From CAIWHR01 sp963781285 (GTDB lineage: Bacteria; Pseudomonadota; Gammaproteobacteria; Burkholderiales; Casimicrobiaceae): DNA of 64,000 bases. Of this stretch, positions 1 through 8,535 are shown in pieces. The DNA lies in contig CAWAFI010000019.1 in NCBI GenBank assembly GCA_963781285.1, positions 124,001 to 188,000 on the forward strand. The letters run 5' to 3'. A program made the position numbers and the translations under genes. The stretch's first letter is position 1; the number at the start of each line of letters is the position of its first letter. The notes below the pieces were generated by a model. That model was not told the origin of the DNA, made no database searches, and was given only the letters and a program-made list of their open reading frames with translations.

Positions 1-1163
1 TCGATGAGATCTGGCGCAACGTGAATCGCCGCATCAACGAGGCCTTCGGCCGCAAGTCGGGCGGCGACGACGAGGGCCCCGGCGGTCCCGGCGGCGGCGC
101 GCGCCCGCGGCTGCCACTGTCTGGCGCCGGCATCCTCGTCGCGTTGGTGCTGCTCGTGTGGCTCGCGAGCGGCTTTTACATCGTCGATGAAGGCCGCCGC
201 GGCGTGGTCACACGTTTCGGCAAGTACACGGAGACGACACAGCCCGGCGCGCGCTGGCACCTTCCATTCCCGATCGAGGAAAAGGAGCTCGTCGATTTCT
301 CGCAGGTGCGCACCGTCGAGGTCGGCTACCGCAACACCCCGAAGAACAAGCGCGAGAACGAAGCGCTGATGCTGACCGACGACGAGAACATCATCGAGAT
401 CCAGTTCGCCGTCCAGTACAACCTGAAGAGCGCCGAGGACTTTCTGTTCAAGGTCCGCAAGCCCGACCAGATCGTCCAGTTCATCGCGCAGACGGCGATG
501 GGTGAAGTCGTCGGCAAGGCGAAGATGGACTTCGTGCTCTACGAAGGCCGGGAGCAGATTGCCAAGTCGGCCGAGAAGTTGATGCAGGAGATGCTCGACC
601 GGTACGGCACGGGCGTCTACGTGCAGAAGGTCACGCTGCAGAGCGTGCAGCCGCCCGACAAGGTGCAGGCGGCGTTCGACGACGCGGTAAAGGCGGGCCA
701 GGATCGCGAGCGCTTCCGCAACGAGGGTCAGGCCTACGCCAACGACGTCGTGCCGCGCGCGCGCGGCAACGCGGCGCGACTGCTCGAGGAAGCGAACGGT
801 TATCTCGCCTCGGTCGTGCAGAAGGCGGAGGGCGACGCATCGCGCTTCCGCCAGATCCTTACCGAATATGCGAAGGCGCCCGGCGTCACCCGCGAGCGGC
901 TGTACCTCGACATGATGCAGTCGGTGCTCGGGAACTCGAGCAAAGTGCTCGTCGACCAGAAGGCAGGCAGCAACCTGCTCTACCTGCCGCTCGACAAGTT
1001 GATCCAGGGTGTTGCGCCCGCGGCCGCAGCGGGAACCGTCACCCCCGATCTGCCAGCGTCGCGGCAGTCCACGGCGCCAGCGCCGGAGCCAGCCACGTCG
1101 CTCGATCCGGGCCGCTCGCGCGAGGCGCTGCGCAATCGTGACCGCGGGGGCGAAGCGCGATGA
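1..1163 (+). CDS. hflK: HflK, membrane protease modulator (5' end outside window)
   Basis: HflK is a membrane-anchored SPFH/prohibitin-family protein that complexes with HflC and modulates FtsH proteolysis from the periplasmic face. The frame has a GTG at 21 but stays open to base 3, and the upstream codons read DEIWRN, which fits the conserved HflK N-terminus. The true start therefore lies before the window and the first 20 bases are coding. A Gly-rich stretch precedes one membrane helix (about residues 35-53 counted from the GTG), then the SPFH domain with the family opening VDEGRRGVVTRFGKY, then a long charged helical region and a disordered Pro/Ala-rich tail. The stop overlaps the hflC start in an ATGA. 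Confidence 0.95.
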   Translation, partial: DEIWRNVNRRINEAFGRKSGGDDEGPGGPGGGARPRLPLSGAGILVALVLLVWLASGFYIVDEGRRGVVTRFGKYTETTQPGARWHLPFPIEEKELVDFSQVRTVEVGYRNTPKNKRENEALMLTDDENIIEIQFAVQYNLKSAEDFLFKVRKPDQIVQFIAQTAMGEVVGKAKMDFVLYEGREQIAKSAEKLMQEMLDRYGTGVYVQKVTLQSVQPPDKVQAAFDDAVKAGQDRERFRNEGQAYANDVVPRARGNAARLLEEANGYLASVVQKAEGDASRFRQILTEYAKAPGVTRERLYLDMMQSVLGNSSKVLVDQKAGSNLLYLPLDKLIQGVAPAAAAGTVTPDLPASRQSTAPAPEPATSLDPGRSREALRNRDRGGEAR

Positions 1164-2047
1164 AGTTCACGATGCCGCTGCTGGCACTGGTCGTCGCGGT
1201 GCTGATCGTCGCCTCGCAGACGCTCTACACGGTCGACCAGCGGCAGTACGCGATCAAGTTCCAGCTGGGCGAGATCGTCGAGACGCAGCCGAACGCGGGT
1301 CTATACACCAAGGTACCGCTCGTGCAGAACGTCAAGTTCTACGACAAGCGGATCCTGCTGCTCGACAACGCCGAGCCGGACCGGATCACGACCTCCGAGA
1401 AGAAGCCGCTGCTGGTCGATTTCTTCGTGCTCTGGCGCATCACCGACGTCAAGCAGTACTACATCAGCGTGCAGGGCGACGAGGAGGTCGCGCGGCGCCG
1501 GCTGTCGCAGACGGTGCGCGCGAACCTCGCCGAGGAGTTCAACAAGCGCACGGTACACGAGGCGATCTCGTCAGAGCGCGACAAGATCATGACGACCACG
1601 CGGCAGAAGGCCGACGCCGACGCCAAGACGATCGGCGTCGAGATCGTCGACGTGCGCCTGCGCCGCGTCGAGTTGCCGCCCGACGTGTCAGGCCCCGTCT
1701 ACGCGCGGATGGAATCGGAGCGCCGCCGGGTCGCGAACGAGCTCCGCTCGCTCGGCCAGGCGGAGTCCGAGAAGATCCGCGCCGACGCCGACCGTCAGCG
1801 CGAGGTGATCCTCGCCGAAGCCTACCGCCAGGCGCAAAAGCTCAAGGGCGAAGGCGACGCGAAGGCGTCGGCCGTCTACGCGCAGGCGTACGGCGCAAAC
1901 CCCGAGTTCTATGCGTTCTACCGCAGCCTCGAGGCCTACAAGGGGACGTTCCGGAGCCGCAGCGACATGCTGGTCCTCGACCCCAGCGCCGATTTCTTCC
2001 GCTACCTGAAGAACTCGGGCGGCGCGGGCGCGAAGGCGCCCCGGTAG
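1160..2047 (+). CDS. hflC: HflC, membrane protease modulator
   Basis: Partner of HflK in the FtsH-modulating complex. The 295-residue protein has an N-terminal signal-anchor helix (residues about 4-20), an SPFH domain containing the family segment TVDQRQYAIKFQLGE, and a helical C-terminus rich in Glu, Arg and Ala. Length and layout are normal for HflC. The ATG overlaps the hflK stop, so the two are translationally coupled. Confidence 0.96.
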   Translation: MKFTMPLLALVVAVLIVASQTLYTVDQRQYAIKFQLGEIVETQPNAGLYTKVPLVQNVKFYDKRILLLDNAEPDRITTSEKKPLLVDFFVLWRITDVKQYYISVQGDEEVARRRLSQTVRANLAEEFNKRTVHEAISSERDKIMTTTRQKADADAKTIGVEIVDVRLRRVELPPDVSGPVYARMESERRRVANELRSLGQAESEKIRADADRQREVILAEAYRQAQKLKGEGDAKASAVYAQAYGANPEFYAFYRSLEAYKGTFRSRSDMLVLDPSADFFRYLKNSGGAGAKAPR

Positions 2048-2083
2048 CGTTCCGGCAGCGGTGCACGGACAAGGGACGACGGC

Positions 2084-2275
2084 GTGGCGGAATCGCTGTG
2101 GGCAGCGTTTGCGCTGGTGCTCGTCGTCGAGGGCCTGCTGCCGCTCTTGGCACCGCGCGTGTGGCGCGACAGCTTCCGCAAGCTCGTCGAACTGAGCGAC
2201 GGGCAGCTTCGGTTCATCGGCCTCGTCTCGACCAGTGTCGGGCTCGCCGCCTTCTGGCTCATCAGCAATGCGTAA
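2084..2275 (+). CDS. DUF2065 small membrane protein
   Basis: A 63-residue protein starting at GTG, with two hydrophobic segments (about 4-24 and 44-61) separated by a short charged loop containing RVWRDSFRKL, the usual DUF2065 pattern. Its function is not known. It sits between hflC and hisZ as in many betaproteobacteria, and its 3' end overlaps the hisZ start by 8 bases, so it belongs to the same operon. Confidence 0.85.
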   Translation: MAESLWAAFALVLVVEGLLPLLAPRVWRDSFRKLVELSDGQLRFIGLVSTSVGLAAFWLISNA

Positions 2276-3239
2276 ATGGATCCTGCCTGAGCATATCGAG
2301 GACGTCCTCCCGGCGGAAGCCCAGCGGATCGAGTCATTGCGCCGCGTGCTGCTCGATCATTTCCGCGCGCACGGCTACCGGCTCGTGCAGCCGCCGCTGG
2401 TCGAGCACCTCGATTCGCTGCTGACCGGCACCGGGCGCGACCTCGACCTGCAAACGTTCAAGGTGGTCGACCCTATGTCGGGACGGTTGCTGGGCGTGCG
2501 CGCCGACATCACCCCGCAGGTTGCGCGCATTGATGCACACCTCCTCAATGAGGCGGGCAGCACGCGCCTGTGCTACGCCGGCAGCGTCTTGCGCACCACG
2601 GCGGGCATCGGGGAGACGCGCGAGGTGCTGCAGATCGGCGCCGAGCTTTTCGGCGAGGCCGGCATCGCCGGCGACACCGAGGTGGTCGGACTGCTCCTGT
2701 CCTCGCTCGCCGCCGCCGGTGTAGGCGCGCTGCACCTCGACCTCGGCCACGTCGGCGTCTACCGCGCGCTCGCTTCTGGCGCGGGCATCGCCGCCAACGG
2801 CGAAGACGCCGATCTCTCGACAGCCTTGCGCGCCAAGGACGTGCCGACGGTCGTGGCACTCACAGCCAAGCTGCCCGCTGCGTGGCGCGACGCGCTGACG
2901 GTGCTGCCCACACTCTACGGTCCGGCGCAGGATGTCCTCGCTGCGGCACGCGCGCGTCTGCCGGACACGCCGGCGATCAACAATGCGCTGGCGGCGCTGG
3001 CGGCGCTCGCACGATCCGCGCAACCGCACGTCGAGGCCCTGCACATCGATCTCGCCGACTTGCGCGGTTACCATTACCAGAACGGCGCGATCTTCTCGGT
3101 GTTTACCGTCGGCCTGCCGTCGGCGATCGGCAATGGCGGCCGCTACGATGGCATCGGCAAGGCCTTCGGCCGGGCGAGGCCGGCGACGGGTTTCACACTC
3201 GATCTGCGGCAGTTGGCCGACGTGATCGCGCGCAGCTAA
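2268..3239 (+). CDS. hisZ: ATP phosphoribosyltransferase regulatory subunit HisZ
   Basis: HisZ is a histidyl-tRNA-synthetase paralog that lacks aminoacylation activity and pairs with short-form HisG to form the first enzyme of histidine biosynthesis. The class II synthetase fold is visible: the opening WILPEHIEDVLP, motif 2-like GVRADITPQVARI, and the glycine-rich NGGRYDG segment near the C-terminus. A GTG 33 bases upstream is possible, but the ATG at 2268 overlaps the DUF2065 stop and gives the conserved N-terminus. Length is 323 residues, slightly short for the family. The hisZ-purA adjacency is typical of betaproteobacteria. Confidence 0.93.
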   Translation: MRKWILPEHIEDVLPAEAQRIESLRRVLLDHFRAHGYRLVQPPLVEHLDSLLTGTGRDLDLQTFKVVDPMSGRLLGVRADITPQVARIDAHLLNEAGSTRLCYAGSVLRTTAGIGETREVLQIGAELFGEAGIAGDTEVVGLLLSSLAAAGVGALHLDLGHVGVYRALASGAGIAANGEDADLSTALRAKDVPTVVALTAKLPAAWRDALTVLPTLYGPAQDVLAAARARLPDTPAINNALAALAALARSAQPHVEALHIDLADLRGYHYQNGAIFSVFTVGLPSAIGNGGRYDGIGKAFGRARPATGFTLDLRQLADVIARS

Positions 3240-3241
3240 CC

Positions 3242-3316
3242 GGGGTCAGCGTCGAATTTCGACGGCCGGCCGACGAATGGCCATCCGGCGCGCGATCGAA
3301 AATCGACTCTGACCCC
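3242..3316. repeat. 75-bp inverted-repeat element between hisZ and purA
   Basis: Left arm 3242-3263 and the reverse complement of 3295-3316 agree at 19 of 22 positions; both begin GGGGTCAG followed by GTCGA. The central part is also GC-rich and palindromic. It fills almost the whole hisZ-purA gap. The sequence resembles the dispersed GGGGTCAGAGTCGA-type miniature or REP-like elements seen in proteobacteria. I see no second good copy in this window. Confidence 0.7.
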
Positions 3317-3330
3317 AATTGAGGGAAAGC

Positions 3331-4623
3331 ATGGGGAAAAACGTCGTCGTCATCGGGACCCAGTGGGGCGATGAAGGCAAGGGCAAGGTCGTCGACTGGC
3401 TGACCGAGCACGCGCAGGGCGTCGTGCGATTCCAGGGCGGGCACAACGCCGGGCATACGCTCGTGATCGGCGGTCGAAAGACCGTGCTGCGGCTCATTCC
3501 GTCGGGCATCCTGCATGCCGGCGTGTCGGCGTACATCGGCAACGGCGTCGTGCTGTCGCCAACAGCACTTCTGGAGGAGATCGGCGAACTCGAATCCGCC
3601 GGTGTCGAAGTGCGCTCCAGGCTCGCGATCTCGCCGGCCTGTCCGCTCGTCCTGCCGTACCACGTCGCGCTCGACCAGGCGCGCGAAGGCGCGATGGGCG
3701 ACGCCAAGATCGGCACGACCGGCCGCGGCATCGGGCCTGCGTACGAGGACAAGATCGCGCGCCGCGCGATCCGGCTGCAGGATCTCTTCTACCCGGACCG
3801 CTTCACCGCCAAGCTCACGACGCTGCTCGACTTCCACAACTTCGTGCTGACACGCTATTACCGACGCGATCCCGTTCCGTTCGAGAAGACGCGCGACGAG
3901 ACGCTGGCCCTCGCCGCGCCGATGCGCCCACTGGTCGCCGACGTCGCGGCGCTGCTGCAAGCCGCGCGCCGCCGCGGCGATTCGCTGCTGTTCGAGGGTG
4001 CGCAGGGGGCGCTGCTGGACATCGACCACGGCACGTATCCCTACGTCACGTCGTCCAACTGCCTTGCCGGCGCCGCCGCGTCCGGTGCGGGAGTGGGCCC
4101 GCATTTCCTCGATTACGTGCTCGGCATCGTCAAGGCTTACACGACGCGTGTCGGCACGGGCCCTTTTCCCACGGAACTTACCGACGCAACCGGTGCGGGT
4201 CTCGCGAAGCGCGGCAACGAATTCGGTTCGGTGACGGGCCGCCCGCGGCGCTGCGGCTGGCTCGACATTCCGGCGCTCGCGCGCTCGCTGCAGTTGAACG
4301 GCGTCACAGGGCTTTGCATCACCAAGCTCGACGTGCTGGATGGCATGGACGACGTGCGGATTTGCACCGGTTACACGGTGCGGGGAGAACCGCTGGCGCT
4401 GCTGCCCTCGGGCGCCGACGCCGTCGCCGAGTGCGTGCCCGCCTACGAGACCATGGCGGGCTGGAAGGAAAGCACCGTCGGCGTCAAGGGCGTCGATGGC
4501 CTGCCGATCCAGGCACGCGCCTACCTGAAGCGCATCGAGGCGTTGACCGGCGTGCCGATCGCAATGGTGTCGACGGGTCCGGACCGGACCGAAACGATTC
4601 TGCTGCACCACCCGTTCCATTGA
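3331..4623 (+). CDS. purA: adenylosuccinate synthetase
   Basis: Catalyses GTP-dependent condensation of IMP and aspartate to adenylosuccinate, the first committed step from IMP to AMP, in the cytoplasm. The N-terminus carries the signature VVIGTQWGDEGKGKVVD with the catalytic Asp and Lys, followed by QGGHNAGHT, and later SVTGRPRRCGW and the aspartate-binding VSTGPDRTE near the C-terminus. The ATG at 3331 is preferred over a TTG at 3319 because GAGGGA lies just upstream. The 430-residue length is normal. Confidence 0.98.
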   Translation: MGKNVVVIGTQWGDEGKGKVVDWLTEHAQGVVRFQGGHNAGHTLVIGGRKTVLRLIPSGILHAGVSAYIGNGVVLSPTALLEEIGELESAGVEVRSRLAISPACPLVLPYHVALDQAREGAMGDAKIGTTGRGIGPAYEDKIARRAIRLQDLFYPDRFTAKLTTLLDFHNFVLTRYYRRDPVPFEKTRDETLALAAPMRPLVADVAALLQAARRRGDSLLFEGAQGALLDIDHGTYPYVTSSNCLAGAAASGAGVGPHFLDYVLGIVKAYTTRVGTGPFPTELTDATGAGLAKRGNEFGSVTGRPRRCGWLDIPALARSLQLNGVTGLCITKLDVLDGMDDVRICTGYTVRGEPLALLPSGADAVAECVPAYETMAGWKESTVGVKGVDGLPIQARAYLKRIEALTGVPIAMVSTGPDRTETILLHHPFH

Positions 4624-4663
4624 AATCCGGGATCATCCGCGAACGGATTCCAAGGGGGCACGC

Positions 4664-5176
4664 ATGCCGAACCTGCACGTCAGCTGGGACCAATATCACG
4701 TATTGGTCGAGCGCCTCGCGCTCGACGTGTACACGTCCGCCTGGGAGTTCAACCAGATCATCTGCATCGCACGCGGCGGCCTGCGTGTCGGCGACGTGCT
4801 GTCGCGGATCTACGAAAAACCGCTCGCGATCCTGTCGACGCATTCGTACGCCGCAGAAGGCGGAACCGTCCGTGGCGAGCTCGTAATCGCCGAGCACATG
4901 ACGATGACGTCGGAACGGCTGGGCGACCGCGTCCTGCTCGTGGACGACATGGTGGATTCGGGCCACACCCTCGCCGCCGTGCATGCGGCCCTGCCGCAGC
5001 GCTGGCCGGTCATCTCGGCGTGCCGCACCGCGGTGCTGTGGTGGAAGGCCTCTTCGGTATTCAAACCCGACTATCATGTCGAGTATCTCGCCGACAACCC
5101 GTGGATTCACCAGCCGTTCGAGATCTACGACACGCTGCGGCCCGAAGACCTGAAGGCCCGGCTCGATGCACGATAG
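4664..5176 (+). CDS. purine-type phosphoribosyltransferase
   Basis: A 170-residue type I phosphoribosyltransferase. The PRPP-binding motif is VLLVDDMVDSGHT (about residues 88-100), and the N-terminal IICIARGGLRVGDVLS segment is the pyrophosphate-binding loop region. The sequence resembles the xanthine-guanine/hypoxanthine branch, and the position right after purA supports a purine-salvage or nucleotide-related role. The substrate cannot be read from sequence. AAGGGGG precedes the ATG. Confidence 0.85.
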   Translation: MPNLHVSWDQYHVLVERLALDVYTSAWEFNQIICIARGGLRVGDVLSRIYEKPLAILSTHSYAAEGGTVRGELVIAEHMTMTSERLGDRVLLVDDMVDSGHTLAAVHAALPQRWPVISACRTAVLWWKASSVFKPDYHVEYLADNPWIHQPFEIYDTLRPEDLKARLDAR

Positions 5177-5215
5177 AGGATTGCAGCCGCTCGACCTGTT
5201 TCCCCGAAAGGGCCC

Positions 5216-6352
5216 ATGAAACGAATCGTCCGACTTGCCGCGGCCGCCTGCGCCGCGTTCGCCACGGCGTCCAGCGCCCTGGCGGAGGACGGCATCACGC
5301 CGACGTCGATCGTGATCGGTCAGTCGGCCGCCTTCACCGGCCCCGCGGCGCAACTCGGTATCCAGATGCGCGACGGCGCGAAACTGTGGCTTGACAACGT
5401 CAACGCGCAGGGCGGGATCAACGGACGCCGGATCGAACTGAAGACGCGCGACGACAAATACGAATCCAAGCTCGCTGCCGAGAACACGAAGAAGCTGATC
5501 CAGGAGGACCGTGTCTTCGTGCTCTTCGCCTACGTCGGAACACCGACGAGCCAGGCGTCGCTGCCGATCTTCACCGAGGCGCGCGTCCCGTTTGTCGCAC
5601 CGTTTACCGGCGCTGAACTGCTGCGTGCGCCGTTCAATCGCTACATCTTCAACGTCCGCGCGAGCTACTACGACGAAACCGAGAAGATCGTCGATCACCT
5701 GACGCGCACTGGCGTCAAGAAGGTTGCCGTCTTCTACCAGAACGACGCCTACGGCCAAGCCGGACTCGAGGGCGTAAAGCGCGCCCTTTCCCGGCGCAAC
5801 TTGCAGCCGATGGCGCTCGCGACCGTGGAGCGCAACACGACGAATGTCGGCGAGGCAGTGAAGACGATCAACGCGGCACAGCCGGAAGCGACGGTGATGA
5901 TCACCGCGTACACTTCGGCAGCGGAGTTCGTGCGCCAGATGAAGAAGGCCGGCACCATCTCGCAGTTCTTCAATGTCTCTTTCGTCGGCAGCAAGGCGCT
6001 CGCCGAGGCGCTGGGGAATGAGGGTCATGGCGTCATGATTTCGCAGGTGGTGCCGTTCCCGTGGAGTCCGATGACGCCGATCGTCAAGGAGTATCTCGAC
6101 CTCGCGAAGCGCGCCGGCAACGTCGACGTGAATTTCTCGAGCCTCGAAGGATTCATCGCCGCGAAGGTCCTGGTCGAGGGGCTGCGCCGCGCCGGCAAGG
6201 AGCCCACGCGGGAGAAATTCATCGCGGCGATGGAGTCGATGTCCAACCTCGAGTTCGGTGGCTTCGCTGTCCGATTCGCGCCGGACAATCACAATGCCTC
6301 GCAGTTCGTCGACCTGTCGATGATCGGGCGCGACGGGAAGTTCATCCGGTGA
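5216..6352 (+). CDS. ABC transporter substrate-binding protein, branched-chain amino acid (LivJ) type
   Basis: A periplasmic binding protein of the type 1 fold, 378 residues. The Sec signal peptide spans residues 1 to about 23 and ends SALA. The mature protein opens GITPTSIVIGQSAAFTGPAA, followed by GAKLWLDNVNAQGGINGRRI, the usual start of Leu/Ile/Val or amide-binding proteins. No permease or ATPase gene is adjacent, so it is an orphan binding protein and its ligand cannot be assigned. Confidence 0.88.
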   Translation: MKRIVRLAAAACAAFATASSALAEDGITPTSIVIGQSAAFTGPAAQLGIQMRDGAKLWLDNVNAQGGINGRRIELKTRDDKYESKLAAENTKKLIQEDRVFVLFAYVGTPTSQASLPIFTEARVPFVAPFTGAELLRAPFNRYIFNVRASYYDETEKIVDHLTRTGVKKVAVFYQNDAYGQAGLEGVKRALSRRNLQPMALATVERNTTNVGEAVKTINAAQPEATVMITAYTSAAEFVRQMKKAGTISQFFNVSFVGSKALAEALGNEGHGVMISQVVPFPWSPMTPIVKEYLDLAKRAGNVDVNFSSLEGFIAAKVLVEGLRRAGKEPTREKFIAAMESMSNLEFGGFAVRFAPDNHNASQFVDLSMIGRDGKFIR

Positions 6353-6436
6353 CGCGCGGTTCGAGACCGGTGTGCTGGTAGACCGTTTTCCGAATCGATC
6401 CGGGACTGCGTCGCGTTCACGCGCGATAGCATCGGC

Positions 6437-7291
6437 ATGAGTGTCGCCGCGATTCCGCGCGCCTGCGTAATCGGCCACCCGATCGCGCATTCGCGCTCGC
6501 CGATGATCCACGGCCATTGGCTTGCGACGCTGGGTATCTTGGGCAGCTACGATCTACAGGACGTCGCGCCGGGAGCCTTCGAGGATTTCATCATCCACCT
6601 GACCGCACACGGCTATGTCGGCGGCAACGTTACGGTGCCGCACAAGGAGGCCGCGTATCGTCTCGTTGCCCGGCGCGATCCGGTGGCGGAGGTCGTCGGC
6701 GCGGTGAACACTCTCTGGTTCGAGCAGGGCGAGCTGGTCGGCGGAAACTCGGATCCGCACGGGTTCATCAGCAATCTCGACGACCGGGTCCCCGGGTGGG
6801 ATCAGGCGGGCGGTGTCGCCGTCGTGCTCGGTGCGGGCGGCGCGGCGCGCGCTGCTGCACATGCGCTCATCGAGCGCGACATCGACGTCGTCCTGGTCAA
6901 CCGGACGCTCGAGCGGGCGCAACACGTGGCGGAACAGTTCGGACCGCACGTCGGTGCAGCCGGATTTTTCAATCTTTCGCGCCTGCTTCCGACGGCTGAC
7001 TTTCTCGTCAACTGCACATCGCTCGGCATGACCGGCAAGCCCGACCTCGACATCGATCTGCACACGCTGAAGCCGGACGCCATCGTCCTCGACGTCGTCT
7101 ACGCGCCGCTCGAGACTCCCCTGCTCGCCGCCGCACGCGTGCGCGGCCATCGCACCGTCGACGGCCTCGGCATGCTGCTGCATCAGGCCGGGTTCGGCTT
7201 TCGGAAGTGGTTCGGGGTAATGCCGACGGTCACGCCGGAACTGCGAGCGCTGGTCGAAGCCGACATCCGGACCAAGGCGACGAAGACCTGA
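6437..7291 (+). CDS. aroE: shikimate dehydrogenase
   Basis: Reduces 3-dehydroshikimate to shikimate with NADPH. Residues visible: the N-terminal GHPIAHSRSPMIH substrate site, the catalytic-lysine motif NVTVPHKE (about 61-68), the nucleotide-binding GAGGAARA (about 132-139), the NADP phosphate-binding NRT (about 155-157), and a C-terminal DGLGMLLHQA segment. Length (284) is normal. No strong ribosome binding site precedes the ATG. Confidence 0.96.
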   Translation: MSVAAIPRACVIGHPIAHSRSPMIHGHWLATLGILGSYDLQDVAPGAFEDFIIHLTAHGYVGGNVTVPHKEAAYRLVARRDPVAEVVGAVNTLWFEQGELVGGNSDPHGFISNLDDRVPGWDQAGGVAVVLGAGGAARAAAHALIERDIDVVLVNRTLERAQHVAEQFGPHVGAAGFFNLSRLLPTADFLVNCTSLGMTGKPDLDIDLHTLKPDAIVLDVVYAPLETPLLAAARVRGHRTVDGLGMLLHQAGFGFRKWFGVMPTVTPELRALVEADIRTKATKT

Positions 7292-7305
7292 ACTGGCGTA
7301 TCGGT

Positions 7306-7335
7306 AAAGAAAAACGGCGGCTTGCGGGCCGCCGT
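7306..7335 (-). terminator. intrinsic terminator of the minus-strand PEP-CTERM gene
   Basis: An 8-bp perfect GC-rich stem (7314-7321 with 7328-7335), a 6-base loop, then on the minus strand a T-rich run (complement of 7306-7313). It lies 26 bases after the stop of the PEP-CTERM gene read leftward and also separates it from the convergent aroE. Confidence 0.85.
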
Positions 7336-7361
7336 CTATCCAAACCTGAACACGTTCTCGT

Positions 7362-8045
7362 TCAGCCGACTTTGCGCCGCCCCAGCCCCGCCAGGCCCAG
7401 CAGCCCGGCGCCGAATAGTGCGAGCGTGCCGGGTTCAGGTGCGGAGCCGGAGCCTGAGCCTTCGAAATCGAAGCTGGTGATGCTGGTCCCATTAACATGC
7501 GTTACGAGCACGCCGAGCGTCATCGAGAACGTGTCTGCCGTCGTGGCGGTTCCGGCCAGCACATCGGAAAACGGCGTCCCCACTTTGGAACCAAAATCGA
7601 TGAGATCGATCGTCCCGAACAGCGCATTCGCGTCGTCGGTCCACATTGAATAATCGACCGACGTCCCCGCGGCCGGTTGTGTACCGCCAATGCCCGCAAT
7701 GAAATTGCGCAATGCTGCGGTCGGGCCGAGCGTGAAGTTGATATCGGAGACGAACATCGCCAACGTGCCGGCGCCCGAGCTAATGGCGAAGCCATGCAGG
7801 TCGATCAGCGGCACGGGTGACGTCGAGGCACCCGTGGCCACGCTTCCGGCCCAATTTCCGATCGCGTATACGAACGTTACGACGCCGCCGACCGGATTGA
7901 CATCGCACGCGGCGCCATCGGCGCACGTCACCAAGGTGATGCCATCGGAGACCGAAACCGTGACGGTTGCCGCCGCTGGCGTTGCAATCCCGATGAACCC
8001 GGCGAATCCGATCGCAGCGAACGCCTTCACTCCGCTGATTTTCAT
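7362..8045 (-). CDS. PEP-CTERM sorting-domain protein
   Basis: An exported substrate of exosortase A. The signal peptide spans residues 1 to about 26 (AATPAAA), followed by a beta-rich body with no family I recognise, then the sorting signal APEPGT, a hydrophobic helix and a GRRK tail. The ATG at 8045 has an AGGGA ribosome site; the ORF is open 39 bases further upstream, but that part lacks signal-peptide character. A GSGSGS linker precedes the sorting signal. A sigma-54-type promoter lies about 40 bases upstream and an intrinsic terminator follows. The exosortase that would process it is encoded at 21113-22720. Confidence 0.93.
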   Translation of the reverse strand: MKISGVKAFAAIGFAGFIGIATPAAATVTVSVSDGITLVTCADGAACDVNPVGGVVTFVYAIGNWAGSVATGASTSPVPLIDLHGFAISSGAGTLAMFVSDINFTLGPTAALRNFIAGIGGTQPAAGTSVDYSMWTDDANALFGTIDLIDFGSKVGTPFSDVLAGTATTADTFSMTLGVLVTHVNGTSITSFDFEGSGSGSAPEPGTLALFGAGLLGLAGLGRRKVG

Positions 8046-8083
8046 TGTGATGTCCCTGTTCCCATTTCTGATGCATCTCCCCA

Positions 8084-8099
8084 TGCATAAGTGATGCCA
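8084..8099 (-). promoter_or_regulatory. sigma-54 (-24/-12) promoter, minus strand
   Basis: On the minus strand the bases read TGGCATCACTTATGCA, against the consensus TGGCACGNNNNTTGCW. The invariant GG and GC are present with exact spacing. The -12 GC lies 40 bases from the start codon at 8045. PEP-CTERM genes in exosortase A organisms are known to be controlled by the PrsK/PrsR system and RpoN, which fits. Confidence 0.65.
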
Positions 8100-8467
8100 A
8101 TAAATTTATTGCATTAATATCAATGAATTACTGCCTCGCGACCTCATCCTGCTGGTTCAATTGTAAATTGCTTCGACATGAGCCGACTTTATCAAAAAAT
8201 TTCCTCCCGCCAGCGCTCGATTGAGGTGAATCCTTGGAACCGGGATCGAGAAAGATTACTCCAGCCCTGTTTCCGTTGGGCGGGCAATTCATTGGCACCT
8301 GCATCATTCCGCCGCTGTCCCCGAGCGTTCCGATCGGACGTCGGCGCCGCCGGATGAATTTATCGCGTTCGCCTGGTTCAACCTGTTGTCGACAGAGTTT
8401 ACAATTGGCCAACCGTCTGAACGAACATGTAACGCTAACTTTATGTATATGCTAATTAAATTCAGCC

Positions 8468-8483
8468 TGGCACGCGAACTGCT
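8468..8483 (+). promoter_or_regulatory. sigma-54 (-24/-12) promoter, plus strand
   Basis: Reads TGGCACGCGAACTGCT, differing from the consensus TGGCACGNNNNTTGCW at one specified position. GG and GC spacing is exact. It lies 53 bases before the ATG at 8536, so the predicted transcript start is near 8493. Confidence 0.75.
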
Positions 8484-8535
8484 CCGACTCCCGTGATGGT
8501 TATAGTTTACGGTTGGGACCAATGAGAGGCAAAAA

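Larger units (their letters stand above)
8046..8535. other. AT-rich intergenic region between divergent PEP-CTERM genes
   Basis: 490 bases, noticeably AT-richer than its surroundings, with no convincing coding frame. It holds one -24/-12 element for each flanking gene. The roughly 370 bases between the two elements are the expected location of enhancer-binding-protein sites, but I could not define a repeated operator by eye. Confidence 0.6.

Noticed and set aside
1009..2424. Long open frame over hflK-hflC
   Set aside because: Arg/Ala-rich shadow of the real genes, which carry clear family motifs in other frames.
3193..4620. 475-codon minus-strand frame opposite purA
   Set aside because: Antisense shadow caused by high GC; no ribosome site and no family features, while purA is unambiguous.
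4484..6517. 677-codon minus-strand frame
   Set aside because: Spans the 3' end of purA and three other genes in antisense; His/Arg-rich composition typical of shadow frames.
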